In this document: positions 7,550 through 16,732 of the stretch, in pieces
Numbering within the stretch: position 1 is the stretch's first letter
How the letters are laid out: each line of letters begins with the position of its first letter
Assembly (NCBI GenBank): GCA_902777835.1
Contig: CACYVC010000005.1
Location: 85,305 to 149,304, forward strand
Source: an uncultured Bacteroidales bacterium
Lineage (GTDB): Bacteria; Bacteroidota; Bacteroidia; Bacteroidales; Muribaculaceae
Reading direction: 5' to 3'
DNA: 64,000 nt
Program-made: the position numbers and the translations under genes
The notes under the pieces: generated by a model
Told to the model about the DNA's origin: nothing
Databases searched by the model: none
Seen by the model: only the letters and a program-made list of their open reading frames with translations

Positions 7550-8506
7550 TTACATAGCGAGACGCAAACCTATGTCATCATCACCAAAGAGAGTTGATGC
7601 TTTAAAACGCTCCGAGATGCGACATTTTTTATCTTTACCATACCAACTGCCACCACGCATAACTTTCTCGCCACCTGTTTCTGGGCCTGTTGGGTTGACC
7701 TGTGCGCCGGCGCTGTAATCAGCATACCAGTCACTACACCACTCCCACACATTACCGCTCATGTCGTAGATGCCAAGTTCGTTAGGAGCCTTAGTTGCGA
7801 CAACATGTGTTTCGTTACCTGAGTTGTTTTTATACCAAGCCACATCGTCAATATTGTTGCTGCCAGAATAAAGATAGCCCTGGCTCTTGTTGCCACCGCG
7901 TGCGGCAAACTCCCATTCAGCCTCGGTTGGGAGGCGGAAATTCAAGCCAGTCATTTCGTTAAGTTTAGCTATAAAATTCTGACACATCTCATAATTAACA
8001 TACTCTACAGGGTATTGCAAGTTACCTTCATGGCCACTGTAGTTCCAGCCCATAACAGCATACCACAGCTCTTGGGTAACCTCGGTTTGACCAATTGAGA
8101 ACGAGCTAACCGTCACTTGATGTACAGGGCCCTCATCATAGTAATCTTCATCACTTTGGTAGTTAGGATTACCCATCGTGAATGTTCCTCCCTTAACGTT
8201 TACCATCACGAAAGTCACACCGTTGACAGTGTACTCTGTTGTACTATTAGGCATGCCATTAAGAAGCGCGTTATAGATCTCAGTAATATCAACAGAAGTG
8301 ATGTATCCATCTTTATTAACATCATAAGAACTTTCGGGAAATTCCAAATTTCCATTTAACAAATAATTGTAAATAACTGTAATATCAACACTGGTCACGC
8401 TGCCGTCACCATTCACGTCCCATTTGCTAGCCGACACTGGCTGAGCAATTGCAACAAGAGCCACTAAAGTTCCTATCACAAATGATAATTTTTTAATGGT
8501 TTTCAT
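7550..8506 (-). CDS. Exported SUMF1/FGE-fold protein with N-terminal dockerin-like repeats
   Basis: 318 residues. The signal peptide covers residues 1-26. A dockerin type I-like pair of calcium-binding loops follows at about 28-85 (DVNGDGSVTSVDIT and DVNKDGYITSVDIT, each followed by YN.LLNG). A formylglycine-generating-enzyme/SUMF1 domain fills about 98-318 (GGTFTMG, QTEVTQELW, RLPTEAEWEFAARGG, NVWEWCSDW, MRGGSWY, GLRLAM). Near the C-terminus there is one Cys (KKCRIS) where true FGE has a catalytic pair, so sulfatase maturation is unlikely. A binding or structural role at the cell surface is inferred. It has its own promoter and terminator. A longer paralogue is the broken gene at 22757-24771. 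Confidence 0.85.
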   Translation of the reverse strand: MKTIKKLSFVIGTLVALVAIAQPVSASKWDVNGDGSVTSVDITVIYNYLLNGNLEFPESSYDVNKDGYITSVDITEIYNALLNGMPNSTTEYTVNGVTFVMVNVKGGTFTMGNPNYQSDEDYYDEGPVHQVTVSSFSIGQTEVTQELWYAVMGWNYSGHEGNLQYPVEYVNYEMCQNFIAKLNEMTGLNFRLPTEAEWEFAARGGNKSQGYLYSGSNNIDDVAWYKNNSGNETHVVATKAPNELGIYDMSGNVWEWCSDWYADYSAGAQVNPTGPETGGEKVMRGGSWYGKDKKCRISERFKASTLFGDDDIGLRLAM

Positions 8507-8536
8507 TAGTACTATATTATTAATTAAATCTTTTTA

Positions 8537-8566
8537 CAAAGATAATAAAAATAAAAGATATGAGCA
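8537..8566 (-). promoter_or_regulatory. Promoter of the dockerin/SUMF1 gene
   Basis: On the minus strand TTG (8564-8566) and TATCTTTG (8537-8544) are separated by 19 nt, matching the Bacteroidota -33/-7 promoter, 31 nt upstream of the ATG. Confidence 0.6.
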
Positions 8567-8605
8567 ATAAATATTTAATTAAAAAATAACTATTTATTCA
8601 CATTT

Positions 8606-9520
8606 TCACATTGAAGCTAATGCCGCTGCTGTGCGTGCAGCAAGGCGAGCATTGTTGAGCACAAGTTGGATGTTGGCATCCAAACTGTTACCGCCAGTAA
8701 TATCCTTAATTTCAGCAAGCATGAACGGAGTCGTCGCCTTGCCTTTAATGCCAAGTTCCACACTCTTTTTCACCGCCTTGTCGATTGCTGCGTTAATGTA
8801 GTCGGGATCGAGCGAATATTCCTCGGGAATAGGGTTAGTAACGAGCATGCCGCCTGCAAGACCCATCTCAAGTTTGGCACGGAAAGCGGCAGCGAGTTCT
8901 TCGGGAGTATCGATGCGATAATCAACTTTAAAACCACTGCGACGAGTATAGAATGCAGGCAGTTCTTCTGTACCAAAGCCTATCACTGGCACGCCCTTAG
9001 TCTCAAGATATTCAAGAGTTAACCCAAGGTCTAGAATTGACTTCGCGCCAGCGCAAATCACCATTACAGAAGTCTGCGCTAGTTCTTCTAGGTCGGCACT
9101 GATGTCCATAGTGGTCTCAGCACCGCGATGCACACCGCCAATGCCGCCAGTGGCAAACACCTTGATGCCAGCCATTGCAGCGATTATCATGGTGGTAGTC
9201 ACCGTAGTGGCACCATCCTCACCACGAGCTATTAACACCGGTAAGTCACGACGTGATGCCTTGGTCACCGCCTGGCCTTTCTTGCCTAAATACTCGATTT
9301 CTTCAGGCGTACAGCCTGCTTTGAGTTTACCGCCAATGATGGCTATGGTTGCTGGCACGGCACCATTTTCGCGTATGGTTTGCTCCACTCTCATCGCAGT
9401 CTCCACATTCTGCGGATAGGGCATACCGTGAGAAATGATTGTTGACTCAAGCGCTACAACTGGTTTGCCAGCGGCAAGAGCATCTTTAACTTCTTGTGAA
9501 ATTGATAAATATTTATTCAT
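8606..9520 (-). CDS. psuG: Pseudouridine-5'-phosphate glycosidase
   Basis: 304 residues, matching PsuG length. It reversibly splits pseudouridine 5'-phosphate into uracil and ribose 5-phosphate, breaking a C-C glycosidic bond. Lys160 in CAGAKSILDL corresponds to the Schiff-base Lys166 of E. coli PsuG, and Asp139 in TTMDISADL corresponds to the metal-binding Asp (same offset). It follows psuK by 39 nt on the same strand, and the pair forms the complete two-step route from pseudouridine. In E. coli the partner kinase is also adjacent. Confidence 0.93.
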   Translation of the reverse strand: MNKYLSISQEVKDALAAGKPVVALESTIISHGMPYPQNVETAMRVEQTIRENGAVPATIAIIGGKLKAGCTPEEIEYLGKKGQAVTKASRRDLPVLIARGEDGATTVTTTMIIAAMAGIKVFATGGIGGVHRGAETTMDISADLEELAQTSVMVICAGAKSILDLGLTLEYLETKGVPVIGFGTEELPAFYTRRSGFKVDYRIDTPEELAAAFRAKLEMGLAGGMLVTNPIPEEYSLDPDYINAAIDKAVKKSVELGIKGKATTPFMLAEIKDITGGNSLDANIQLVLNNARLAARTAAALASM

Positions 9521-9559
9521 ATAGTTTTAAGTTATCAGTTTTGAGTACTTTGTTATCTG

Positions 9560-10450
9560 TCACGAATCTCGATTTTCAATCCATGCACGCAGTGTTGCCG
9601 TGGGAGATTCAAGGGCCAGAGCAGCGGCTTTAATGCCCAAGGCACAAGCGTCTTGCATGGTGGCACCATTCAATTCGGCATGCACAACAGCTGCCATGAA
9701 CGCATCGCCAGCGCCTGTGGCGTTTACCACTATCACGGCCTGCGAGGGCAGCGCCACACTTTGCTTACCATCGTGGCAATACACACCTCTCGAACCCATA
9801 GTGATGTAGATGCGAGTCACGCCTTGATTGAGGAACCAAAGCGCCATCGCCTCCACATCTCCACGAATGCCCGAGAGTGCTACCGCCTCGGCTTGATTTA
9901 CCTTTACAACTAATGGCGCTTGACGATTGATGCCTAACAGTGCTTTTATCTTCTTCGCTTTAGCGGCTGAAGTCGCATCTATATATAAAGGTGCTGCGCA
10001 GTTCTCCATAAGATATCGCAACACCGCTTCGCTTGGGTTGCAATCGGCAACCACTGCGTCGCTGGCATTAATGCTGGCAATGTGAGTCGCCACCATATCG
10101 GGAGTGAGGTGCGTCATCAGCTCCATATCGGCAGCCCCTGCCTGCATCTCGCCATTGTGGTCATTAACACAAATGAAATAGTTACTTCTGGCACCCGCCA
10201 CCTCAAGGATTGGGTCAATAGTTATGCCCACGCGGCGACAGTCGTCGCGCAAAGTAAGTGCAATGCTGTCGTCGCCAAACACGGTAAAGAGCCTCACCTG
10301 CTCGCCCATCAGGCAGAGGTTGTGAGCAATGTTGCGCCCCACCCCGCCAAAGCCAATCTCTACACGACTGGGATTGGAGTCACAAGGCACATATCTCCCA
10401 AGTGGAGAAGCAGTTATATCAACGTTAGCAGCGCCTATTACGGTTATCAT
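9560..10450 (-). CDS. psuK: PfkB-family sugar kinase, probable pseudouridine kinase
   Basis: 296 residues, ribokinase-like fold. The N-terminus ITVIGAANVDITASP and the glycine pair GFGGVGRN form the substrate lid region. The PfkB signature NATGAGDAFMAA near residue 245 holds the catalytic Asp and anion hole. Assignment to pseudouridine rests on the adjacent psuG and on the family, since PfkB kinases have varied substrates. It lies 17 nt downstream of the COG2509 flavoprotein, so it may be in one transcript with it. Confidence 0.85.
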   Translation of the reverse strand: MITVIGAANVDITASPLGRYVPCDSNPSRVEIGFGGVGRNIAHNLCLMGEQVRLFTVFGDDSIALTLRDDCRRVGITIDPILEVAGARSNYFICVNDHNGEMQAGAADMELMTHLTPDMVATHIASINASDAVVADCNPSEAVLRYLMENCAAPLYIDATSAAKAKKIKALLGINRQAPLVVKVNQAEAVALSGIRGDVEAMALWFLNQGVTRIYITMGSRGVYCHDGKQSVALPSQAVIVVNATGAGDAFMAAVVHAELNGATMQDACALGIKAAALALESPTATLRAWIENRDS

Positions 10451-10460
10451 TTTCTTTTAT

Positions 10461-10495
10461 AATTGCATTACGAATTATGCATCATGAATTGATGA
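10461..10495. repeat. Degenerate heptamer tract, TTATGCA family, encodes a protein C-terminus
   Basis: Five 7-nt units: AATTGCA, TTACGAA, TTATGCA, TCATGAA, TTGATGA. The stop codon (10468-10470) and the last residues (QFMMHNS) of the flavoprotein gene are inside it. Confidence 0.75.
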
Positions 10496-12042
10496 AGTGC
10501 CTCGGCACAACGTTCGCCGTCAATTGCGCTCGACACTATGCCACCTGCGTAGCCTGCTCCCTCGCCACAAGGATAGAGACCTTTCACGTCGATGTGATGC
10601 AGCATCTCACTGTCGCGGGTGATGCGCAAAGGCGACGAGGTGCGAGTCTCTACGCCAATGACTATCGCCTCGTTGGTCAAGAAGCCTTTTGCCTGACGGC
10701 CAAAGAGTTTGAAGGCTTTAGTTAATCTATGACTAATAAACTGGGGCAGCCATTGGTCAAGACGTGAGGGCTGTAAACCTGCCGCAAACGATGAGGGAGG
10801 AATCAACTTTGAGGGTTTACCCTGAACGAAGTCGAGCATACGCTGAGCGCCAGCACACTGGCTATTACCAGCCATCTGATAGCAGCGTTGCTCCAATGCT
10901 TCCTGAAAGCGCATCACGCGTAGGATACCGTGCTGGTGGAACCGCTTTGGCACGTCATCGGGGCGAACCTCAACCACCATACCACTATTGGCCCAGTATG
11001 TGCCTCGTGTGCTGGGCGACATGCCATTCACCACTAGTTGGCCCGGCTCGCTAGCCGCTGGCACCACGATGCCGCCAGGACACATACAGAAGGAATATAC
11101 TCCACGGTCATCAATTTGTGTCACAAAACTATACTCCGCTGCTGGCAGATAGTCGCCTCGCCCACCAGAGCGGTGATACTGTATTTGGTCAATTAGATGC
11201 TGCGGATGCTCCAGGCGCACGCCCACGGCAATCCCCTTCTCCTCCATAGCAATATTGGCATCAAAGAGCATCTGATACACATCGCGCGCCGAATGACCTG
11301 TAGCAAGAATAACAGGACCATCAAACTCCTCTCCGGTAGCACATTTCACGCCTATAACCTCGTGCTTCTCGTTGATCTTCAACTCAGTAACGCGGGTATT
11401 GAAATGAACCTCTCCCCCATTATCAAGGATAGTATTACGCATATTTTCGATAATACCTGGCAACTTGTCGCTTCCAATGTGTGGATGAGCATCAATGAGG
11501 ATATCCTCGCTCGCGCCATGCTGATGGAAGATGCCCAAGATGCGTTCCACTGACCCACGTTTCTTGCTGCGGGTGTAGAGTTTGCCATCGCTATAGGCTC
11601 CTGCACCACCCTCGCCAAAGCAGTAGTTGCTGTCGGGGTTCACAATGCCGTTTCGTGAGATTGCCGCCACGTCGAGGCGACGGTCTTTCACATTCTTGCC
11701 ACGCTCAAGCACGATGGGTTTCACACCAAGTTCTATAAGACGCAAAGCAGCAAAGAGTCCTCCTGGGCCCGCACCAACCACAACGGCTTGCTTGTCGCCT
11801 TTCACATGACGATAGACGATGGGCGGCACCAGATAGTCGGCCTTCATAGGTTCATCTATATAGGCACGAACCTTGAGGTTCACCATCACCTTCTCTTTGC
11901 GGGCATCGATAGAGCGCTTAATTATGCGCACGCCACTCAAGCGTCGGCGCATGATTCCTTCCTGCTTTGCCACCACCTCCTCAACGGCATCGATGAAATG
12001 TGCCGTGCGGGGGTCAAGGCGCAGTTGTATCTCTTTTATCAT
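10468..12042 (-). CDS. FAD-dependent oxidoreductase, COG2509 family
   Basis: 524 residues. After an N-terminal ACT/ferredoxin-like extension of about 75 residues (QLRLDPRTAHFID) comes an FAD-binding Rossmann motif (VVGAGPGGLFAALRL, near 87-101) and a second dinucleotide motif near TGHSARDVYQML. The C-terminus PCGEGAGYAGGIVSSAIDG is the conserved family signature. Members are annotated as uncharacterised FAD-dependent dehydrogenases with unknown substrate. The start (ATG 12040-12042) preserves the extension. Its last residues are encoded by a repeat tract. It may head a transcript with psuK and psuG. Confidence 0.85.
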   Translation of the reverse strand: MIKEIQLRLDPRTAHFIDAVEEVVAKQEGIMRRRLSGVRIIKRSIDARKEKVMVNLKVRAYIDEPMKADYLVPPIVYRHVKGDKQAVVVGAGPGGLFAALRLIELGVKPIVLERGKNVKDRRLDVAAISRNGIVNPDSNYCFGEGGAGAYSDGKLYTRSKKRGSVERILGIFHQHGASEDILIDAHPHIGSDKLPGIIENMRNTILDNGGEVHFNTRVTELKINEKHEVIGVKCATGEEFDGPVILATGHSARDVYQMLFDANIAMEEKGIAVGVRLEHPQHLIDQIQYHRSGGRGDYLPAAEYSFVTQIDDRGVYSFCMCPGGIVVPAASEPGQLVVNGMSPSTRGTYWANSGMVVEVRPDDVPKRFHQHGILRVMRFQEALEQRCYQMAGNSQCAGAQRMLDFVQGKPSKLIPPSSFAAGLQPSRLDQWLPQFISHRLTKAFKLFGRQAKGFLTNEAIVIGVETRTSSPLRITRDSEMLHHIDVKGLYPCGEGAGYAGGIVSSAIDGERCAEALHQFMMHNS

Positions 12043-12065
12043 AAACGATTGCTGTTTTGAAAACG

Positions 12066-12073
12066 CAAAGTTA
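12066..12073 (-). promoter_or_regulatory. -7 promoter element upstream of the flavoprotein gene
   Basis: TAACTTTG on the minus strand lies 23 nt before the ATG and matches TAnnTTTG. No clear -33 TTG was located. Confidence 0.45.
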
Positions 12074-12100
12074 GTGAATACTTTTCATTTGGACAAAGAA

Positions 12101-12137
12101 AAATCGCCGCAGCGATGAAAAATCAAAGCTGCGGCGA
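12101..12137 (-). terminator. Intrinsic terminator of the Bax inhibitor-1 family gene
   Basis: On the minus strand TCGCCGCAGC pairs with GCTGCGGCGA around an AT-rich loop, followed by TTTTTC. It lies 25 nt past the stop of the upstream membrane protein gene. Confidence 0.85.
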
Positions 12138-12161
12138 CACATATATGTCTAACACTAAGCA

Positions 12162-12887
12162 TTATTCACGACCACCGAGGAAACGGAGCAGATAGAGGAA
12201 GAGGTTGATGAAGTCGAGATAAAGCGACAGAGCGCCAATAGTGGCGAGTTTACCAGCATTCATCTCATCGGTCTCTTGAGCCATCTCCTTAATCTTTTGT
12301 GTATCCCATGCGGTGAGACCAATGAAGATCACAACTCCTGCAAAGCTGATTATCCAGTCCATTGTACTGTTAGCCAAGAAGATATTCACAACAGAACAAA
12401 TAATCAGTCCAATGAGTGCCATAATCATATAAGTTCCAAGCTTAGTGAGATCTCTCTTAGTGGTGTAGCCATAAATCGACATTGCCAAAAACACTCCCGA
12501 AGTAACGAAGAATGTGAGAGCTATTGATGAGCCTGTATAGATGAAGAATATAGGCGCCAATGTTATGCCGTTAAGAATGGCGTAGGCATAGAACAATGCT
12601 GTTGCCACCGCTGGTTTCAACTTATTGATAGCAAGCGAGAGAGTAAACACCAAGGCAAGCTCTGCTACAACAAGAACTAGGAGCATTTTACCCAATGCCA
12701 TAATAATTTGTGGGTTTGCTGCAACAAACAACGACACAAGCGCTGTAACGAGCAGTCCCAACATCATTTTCACATATACCTTACGCATCACTTGCGACAT
12801 ATAGGTGCTCAGTGACCATTCACTCTGATAAGGTGCTGCCTGCGTCACATGCGACTGTGGCAGCGGGGGAAGATTGTTGTAATTCAT
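12162..12887 (-). CDS. Bax inhibitor-1/YccA family membrane protein
   Basis: 241 residues with seven predicted membrane segments between about residues 35 and 238. The family signature is seen around the sixth to seventh segments (FIGLTAWDTQKIKEM, then LSLYLDFINLFLYLLRFLGG). The cytoplasmic N-terminus is rich in Pro and Gln. Bacterial relatives (YccA, BsYetJ) interact with FtsH or act as pH-sensitive calcium leak channels; which applies here is unknown. It stands between argS (66 nt upstream) and its own strong terminator. Confidence 0.9.
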   Translation of the reverse strand: MNYNNLPPLPQSHVTQAAPYQSEWSLSTYMSQVMRKVYVKMMLGLLVTALVSLFVAANPQIIMALGKMLLVLVVAELALVFTLSLAINKLKPAVATALFYAYAILNGITLAPIFFIYTGSSIALTFFVTSGVFLAMSIYGYTTKRDLTKLGTYMIMALIGLIICSVVNIFLANSTMDWIISFAGVVIFIGLTAWDTQKIKEMAQETDEMNAGKLATIGALSLYLDFINLFLYLLRFLGGRE

Positions 12888-12953
12888 ATCTTATAAGTTT
12901 TTATTTGTTTGTTCTATTTTCTTTCAACAATAAGCAAAAAGCATGCCAAAACT

Positions 12954-14735
12954 CTACATACGCTCGGGAACTTCAATTCCCAACAATGAGAAAGCGCGCT
13001 TGATGACGCTTGCTACAGTGCGAGAGAGCTCCAGGCGGAACACTTTCACGTTCTCGTCTTCCTCCTTTAGGATGCTATAGTCATGGTAGAACTGGTTAAA
13101 CTCCTTGGCAAGTTCGTAAGTGTAGTTCGCAATAAGTGCAGGACTGTAGGTCTTTCCAGCCTCTTCAACCACAGCAGGGAAGTCAGCTACACGTTGAATT
13201 ATGGCGATTTCCTTGTCATTAGGAGTGACAGCTTCCACATTAAGCATTGGCAAATTGTCGCCAGCCTTGCGCTGCAGCGACTGGATGCGAGCGTAGGTAT
13301 ATTGGATGAAAGGACCTGTGTTGCCATTGAAGTCGATACTCTCTTCAGGGTTGAAAAGCATGTTCTTGCGTGGATCAACCTTAAGGATGAAATACTTGAG
13401 TGCACCCATGCCAATGATGCGTGCCACTTCGCGCTTCTCATCATCGGTCATGTCCTCGAGGCGGTCGCTTGTCATCGCCATAGCGTCGTCAACCATCTTG
13501 TCCATAAGGTCGTCGGCATCAACCACTGTTCCCTCGCGTGATTTCATCTTGCCGTGAGGCAACTCAACCATACCATAAGAGAAGTGAATAAGGTTCTTTC
13601 CCCACTTGAAGCCTAATTTGTCAAGCAAGAGCGACAACACCTGGAAGTGGTAGTTCTGCTCATTGCCTACCACATATATCATCTTGTCGATGGGATAATC
13701 TTGATAGCGAAGCTTGGCGGTGCCTATATCTTGAGTCATATATACGCTGGTGCCATCACTGCGGAGCAAGAGTTTGTGGTCAAGACCATCAGGGGTAAGG
13801 TCGGCCCACACGCTGTTGTCTTCCTTGCGGTAGAACACGCCTTTCTCAAGGCCTTCTTCAACTTTTTCTTTACCCTCAAGATAGGTCTGACTCTCGTAGT
13901 AAATCTTGTCAAAATCTACGCCCATGCGCTTGTAAGTCTCGTCAAAGCCAGCATAAACCCAAGAGTTCATCTTCTCCCACAGACTGCGCACCTCGGGATC
14001 ATTATCCTCCCATTTCTTGAGCATCTCGCGGGCCTCCTGCATGAGTGTTGACTGCTTCTCGGCTTCTTCCTCGCTGATGCCTTGAGAGGCTGCTATCTCC
14101 TTGATTTCGGCCTTGTACTTCTTGTCAAAAAGCACATAGAAGTCGCCAATCAGGTGATCGCCCTTCTTGCCCGTGCTCTCGGGAGTCGCTCCGTTGCCCC
14201 ACTTCTGCCATGCAAGCATCGACTTGCAGATGTGAATTCCGCGGTCGTTAACGATGTTGGTCTTAACCACCTTGTTGCCATTGGCCTTCATAATCTGCGA
14301 CAAGCTGAAACCCAACAGGTTGTTACGCACGTGACCCAAGTGAAGTGGCTTGTTGGTATTGGGCGAACTATATTCAATCATCACAAGTTTGCTCTCAGGA
14401 GTTTCCTGCTTAAAACCGTAGTTCTCATCACGGCATATATTGTCGAGTAACTGAGCCCAGAACGAAGGCTTGATAGTGATGTTTAGGAAGCCCTTGATAA
14501 CGTTGAATTTCTCCACAGCTTCGCAGTGAGCAGCCAAATACTCGCCAATCTCTTGCGCTGTAGCGTCTGGTGCCTTGTGCGAGGCCTTCAGGAAGGGAAA
14601 AACCACGATGGTCAGGTTTCCCTCAAACTCCTTGCGAGTGGCTTGGGGCACAATGGTTTGTGGCTCAACTGTTAAGCCATATAATTCATTAACCGCCTGT
14701 GCGGTAGCTTGTGAAAGTATATTCTCAATTGACAT
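12954..14735 (-). CDS. argS: Arginine--tRNA ligase
   Basis: 593 residues, a class I synthetase charging tRNA-Arg. The N-terminal Add-1 domain covers residues 1-100. The HIGH-like motif is HLGHVRNNLLG near residue 128, and the KMSKS position reads KMKSREG near residue 400, a variant common in ArgRS. The C-terminal DALR anticodon-binding domain is present and ends PERM. The ATG at 14733-14735 gives the standard N-terminus (MSIENILSQA). It has a -7 promoter element and lies divergently from the AspT/YidE transporter. Confidence 0.96.
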   Translation of the reverse strand: MSIENILSQATAQAVNELYGLTVEPQTIVPQATRKEFEGNLTIVVFPFLKASHKAPDATAQEIGEYLAAHCEAVEKFNVIKGFLNITIKPSFWAQLLDNICRDENYGFKQETPESKLVMIEYSSPNTNKPLHLGHVRNNLLGFSLSQIMKANGNKVVKTNIVNDRGIHICKSMLAWQKWGNGATPESTGKKGDHLIGDFYVLFDKKYKAEIKEIAASQGISEEEAEKQSTLMQEAREMLKKWEDNDPEVRSLWEKMNSWVYAGFDETYKRMGVDFDKIYYESQTYLEGKEKVEEGLEKGVFYRKEDNSVWADLTPDGLDHKLLLRSDGTSVYMTQDIGTAKLRYQDYPIDKMIYVVGNEQNYHFQVLSLLLDKLGFKWGKNLIHFSYGMVELPHGKMKSREGTVVDADDLMDKMVDDAMAMTSDRLEDMTDDEKREVARIIGMGALKYFILKVDPRKNMLFNPEESIDFNGNTGPFIQYTYARIQSLQRKAGDNLPMLNVEAVTPNDKEIAIIQRVADFPAVVEEAGKTYSPALIANYTYELAKEFNQFYHDYSILKEEDENVKVFRLELSRTVASVIKRAFSLLGIEVPERM

Positions 14736-14767
14736 AATATTATATGTGTTTATAGATTTCCAAACTG

Positions 14768-14775
14768 CAAAATTA
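14768..14775 (-). promoter_or_regulatory. -7 promoter element upstream of argS
   Basis: TAATTTTG on the minus strand, 32 nt before the argS ATG, matches TAnnTTTG. Confidence 0.45.
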
Positions 14776-14788
14776 CAAAAAAGTTTTT

Positions 14789-14809
14789 AGATGTAAGATG
14801 GAAGATGTA
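14789..14809. repeat. Degenerate heptamer tract, AGATGTA family
   Basis: Three 7-nt units, AGATGTA, AGATGGA and AGATGTA, in the divergent gap between argS and the transporter gene. Confidence 0.7.
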
Positions 14810-14862
14810 AGAAATCAGTTTCCTATTATCAGTTTTTTTGTGATTTTGAATATTTGACCGAA

Positions 14863-14890
14863 AACTGACAACTAATTACTGATATCTGAA
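14863..14890. repeat. Degenerate heptamer tract, AACTGAC/CTGATAA family
   Basis: Four 7-nt units: AACTGAC, AACTAAT, TACTGAT, ATCTGAA. They lie just upstream of the transporter promoter. Related units occur at 19324-19337 and 28500-28520. Confidence 0.65.
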
Positions 14891-14900
14891 ATCTTTTTAC

Positions 14901-14908
14901 TATCTTTG
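14901..14908 (+). promoter_or_regulatory. -7 promoter element of the AspT/YidE transporter gene
   Basis: TATCTTTG matches TAnnTTTG and lies 71 nt before the ATG. The intervening leader has no structure I can support. Confidence 0.55.
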
Positions 14909-14979
14909 CACTTTAAAATAAAAGATTTGCAACACCTATTGAAAAAGGTGGAAAAAACTGAATACTATTTTTTGAGGCA

Positions 14980-16656
14980 ATGAATTGGTTCACAGATATA
15001 TTGACTGGTACTGGAGTGGCACATTCCATTTTTATCTACGCCATAGTGATTGCTCTTGGTGTGATTTTAGGCAAGGTAAAGATAAAAGGCATCTCGCTTG
15101 GTGCCACATTTGTGCTCTTTGTGGGCATCCTTGCTGGACATTTGGGTCTAGAGATTGACACGAATACCCTGAAATTCATCCAAGAGTTTGGTCTCATTTT
15201 GTTCATCTTCTCCATAGGTCTTCAGGTTGGTCCATCATTCTTCTCGTCGTTCAAACACGGTGGCTTGCTGCTCAATGGACTGGCTGTCACTATTATATTC
15301 CTAAATATCACCGTAGCATTAGGCATCTATTTTGGCATAGGCGGAGTTAATATCACCGACATGGTGGGAATTCTCTCTGGTGCTGTCACTAATACGCCTG
15401 GACTCGGTGCTGCTCAACAGACCCTTATTGAGACCCAAGGCGATGCCGCAATACCTCTCAACGAGTCGATGTCGATGGGTTATGCAGCAGCCTACCCTCT
15501 TGGCGTTGTGGGCATTATATTATCATTCATTGTGCTGAAAGCGATTTTCAATATTGGTGTTGACAAAGAAGCAAAAGAGATTGAAGACGAAAACACCAAC
15601 TCTCAACTTCAGCCACACCTTGTGACATATAAGGTTACAAACCAACTCATTATAGGCAAGACCATCCATCACCTGCATCAGATTATTGACCACAACTTCA
15701 TCATCTCACGCATCCGCAAGGGTGATGGTCATGTTCACATCCCTGTGAGCGAGACGATTATCGAAGAGGGCGACCTACTGCTTGTGGTAATGAGTCAGCA
15801 AGACGAGGAGATGTTCGACGCTGTGCTCGGGCCTCACGAGAAGATGGACTGGAAAGCCGATCCTGATCCAGTGACAGCAAGGCACATACTCGTGACTAAG
15901 AGTGAGTTGTCGGGGCGCAAACTCGGTTCGTTGCGCTTGCGCATGGGTTACAAAGTCAACGTCACTCGCGTGCACCGTGCCGGTCTTGACCTGCTCGCCA
16001 GCCCAAATCTTGCCTTGCAGGTGGGAGACCGCCTCACCGTGGTTGGCAACATTAACGACATCAACCGCCTTGCCAAGCGCATGGGCAACTCTGAGAAAAC
16101 CCTTGACCACCCCAACATCTTCACGATGTTCATTGGCATTGTGCTGGGCATCATTTTGGGTAGCATACCACTTATGCTGCCAGGCATGAGTGTTCCTATG
16201 AAACTTGGTTTGGCTGGTGGACCACTCATCGTGGCAATCCTGCTCGGACGTTATGGCTACAAATTCAAACTCATCACCTACACTAGCAGCAGCTCCAACC
16301 TGCTGTTGCGCGAACTCGGCATCTGCCTCTTCCTCGCAAGCGTGGGCATCGCCGCTGGCGGAAACTTTGCCGAAACGGTGTTTAACGCTCAAGGTGCGCG
16401 GTGGGTACTTTATGGTTTCATGATTACTTTCATACCATTGTTGATTGTCACAATCGTGGCGCGCGGCAAGTTCAAACTCAACTACTGCACCATAATGGGA
16501 ATGGTGTCAGGCGCAACTACCGACCCTCCCGCCCTAGCCTACGCTAACAAAACGGCAAGCAACGACGCTCCAGCAGTGGCTTATAGTACCGTCTATCCAC
16601 TCACCATGTTCCTGCGAGTGATAACGGCCCAGCTTATCATCCTAGCACTGGCGTGA
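14980..16656 (+). CDS. AspT/YidE/YbjL-family antiporter-like transporter
   Basis: 558 residues. Two membrane halves of about five segments each (residues about 15-185 and 375-555) share the duplicated motif GAVTNTPGLGAAQQ / GATTDPPALAYAN, a hallmark of AspT/YidE antiporters. Between them are two TrkA-C (RCK C) domains near residues 210-290 and 300-370, thought to be regulatory ligand-binding modules. AspT exchanges aspartate and alanine; the substrate here is unknown. marC follows 76 nt downstream on the same strand, with a repeat tract between. Confidence 0.88.
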   Translation: MNWFTDILTGTGVAHSIFIYAIVIALGVILGKVKIKGISLGATFVLFVGILAGHLGLEIDTNTLKFIQEFGLILFIFSIGLQVGPSFFSSFKHGGLLLNGLAVTIIFLNITVALGIYFGIGGVNITDMVGILSGAVTNTPGLGAAQQTLIETQGDAAIPLNESMSMGYAAAYPLGVVGIILSFIVLKAIFNIGVDKEAKEIEDENTNSQLQPHLVTYKVTNQLIIGKTIHHLHQIIDHNFIISRIRKGDGHVHIPVSETIIEEGDLLLVVMSQQDEEMFDAVLGPHEKMDWKADPDPVTARHILVTKSELSGRKLGSLRLRMGYKVNVTRVHRAGLDLLASPNLALQVGDRLTVVGNINDINRLAKRMGNSEKTLDHPNIFTMFIGIVLGIILGSIPLMLPGMSVPMKLGLAGGPLIVAILLGRYGYKFKLITYTSSSSNLLLRELGICLFLASVGIAAGGNFAETVFNAQGARWVLYGFMITFIPLLIVTIVARGKFKLNYCTIMGMVSGATTDPPALAYANKTASNDAPAVAYSTVYPLTMFLRVITAQLIILALA

Positions 16657-16696
16657 AACAAGGAGGTAAGTTAATGAATTTAAACACTAAATGTCA

Positions 16697-16724
16697 TTAT
16701 GCATTTTGCATTATGAATTATGCA
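16697..16724. repeat. Degenerate heptamer tract, TTATGCA family
   Basis: Four 7-nt units: TTATGCA, TTTTGCA, TTATGAA, TTATGCA. They fill the gap between the transporter gene and marC and end 8 nt before the marC start. Confidence 0.8.
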
Positions 16725-16732
16725 TTAGATAA

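Noticed and set aside
15775-16392. Minus-strand open frame of 205 codons opposite the AspT/YidE gene
   Set aside because: His- and Glu-rich shadow frame of membrane helices with no independent support.
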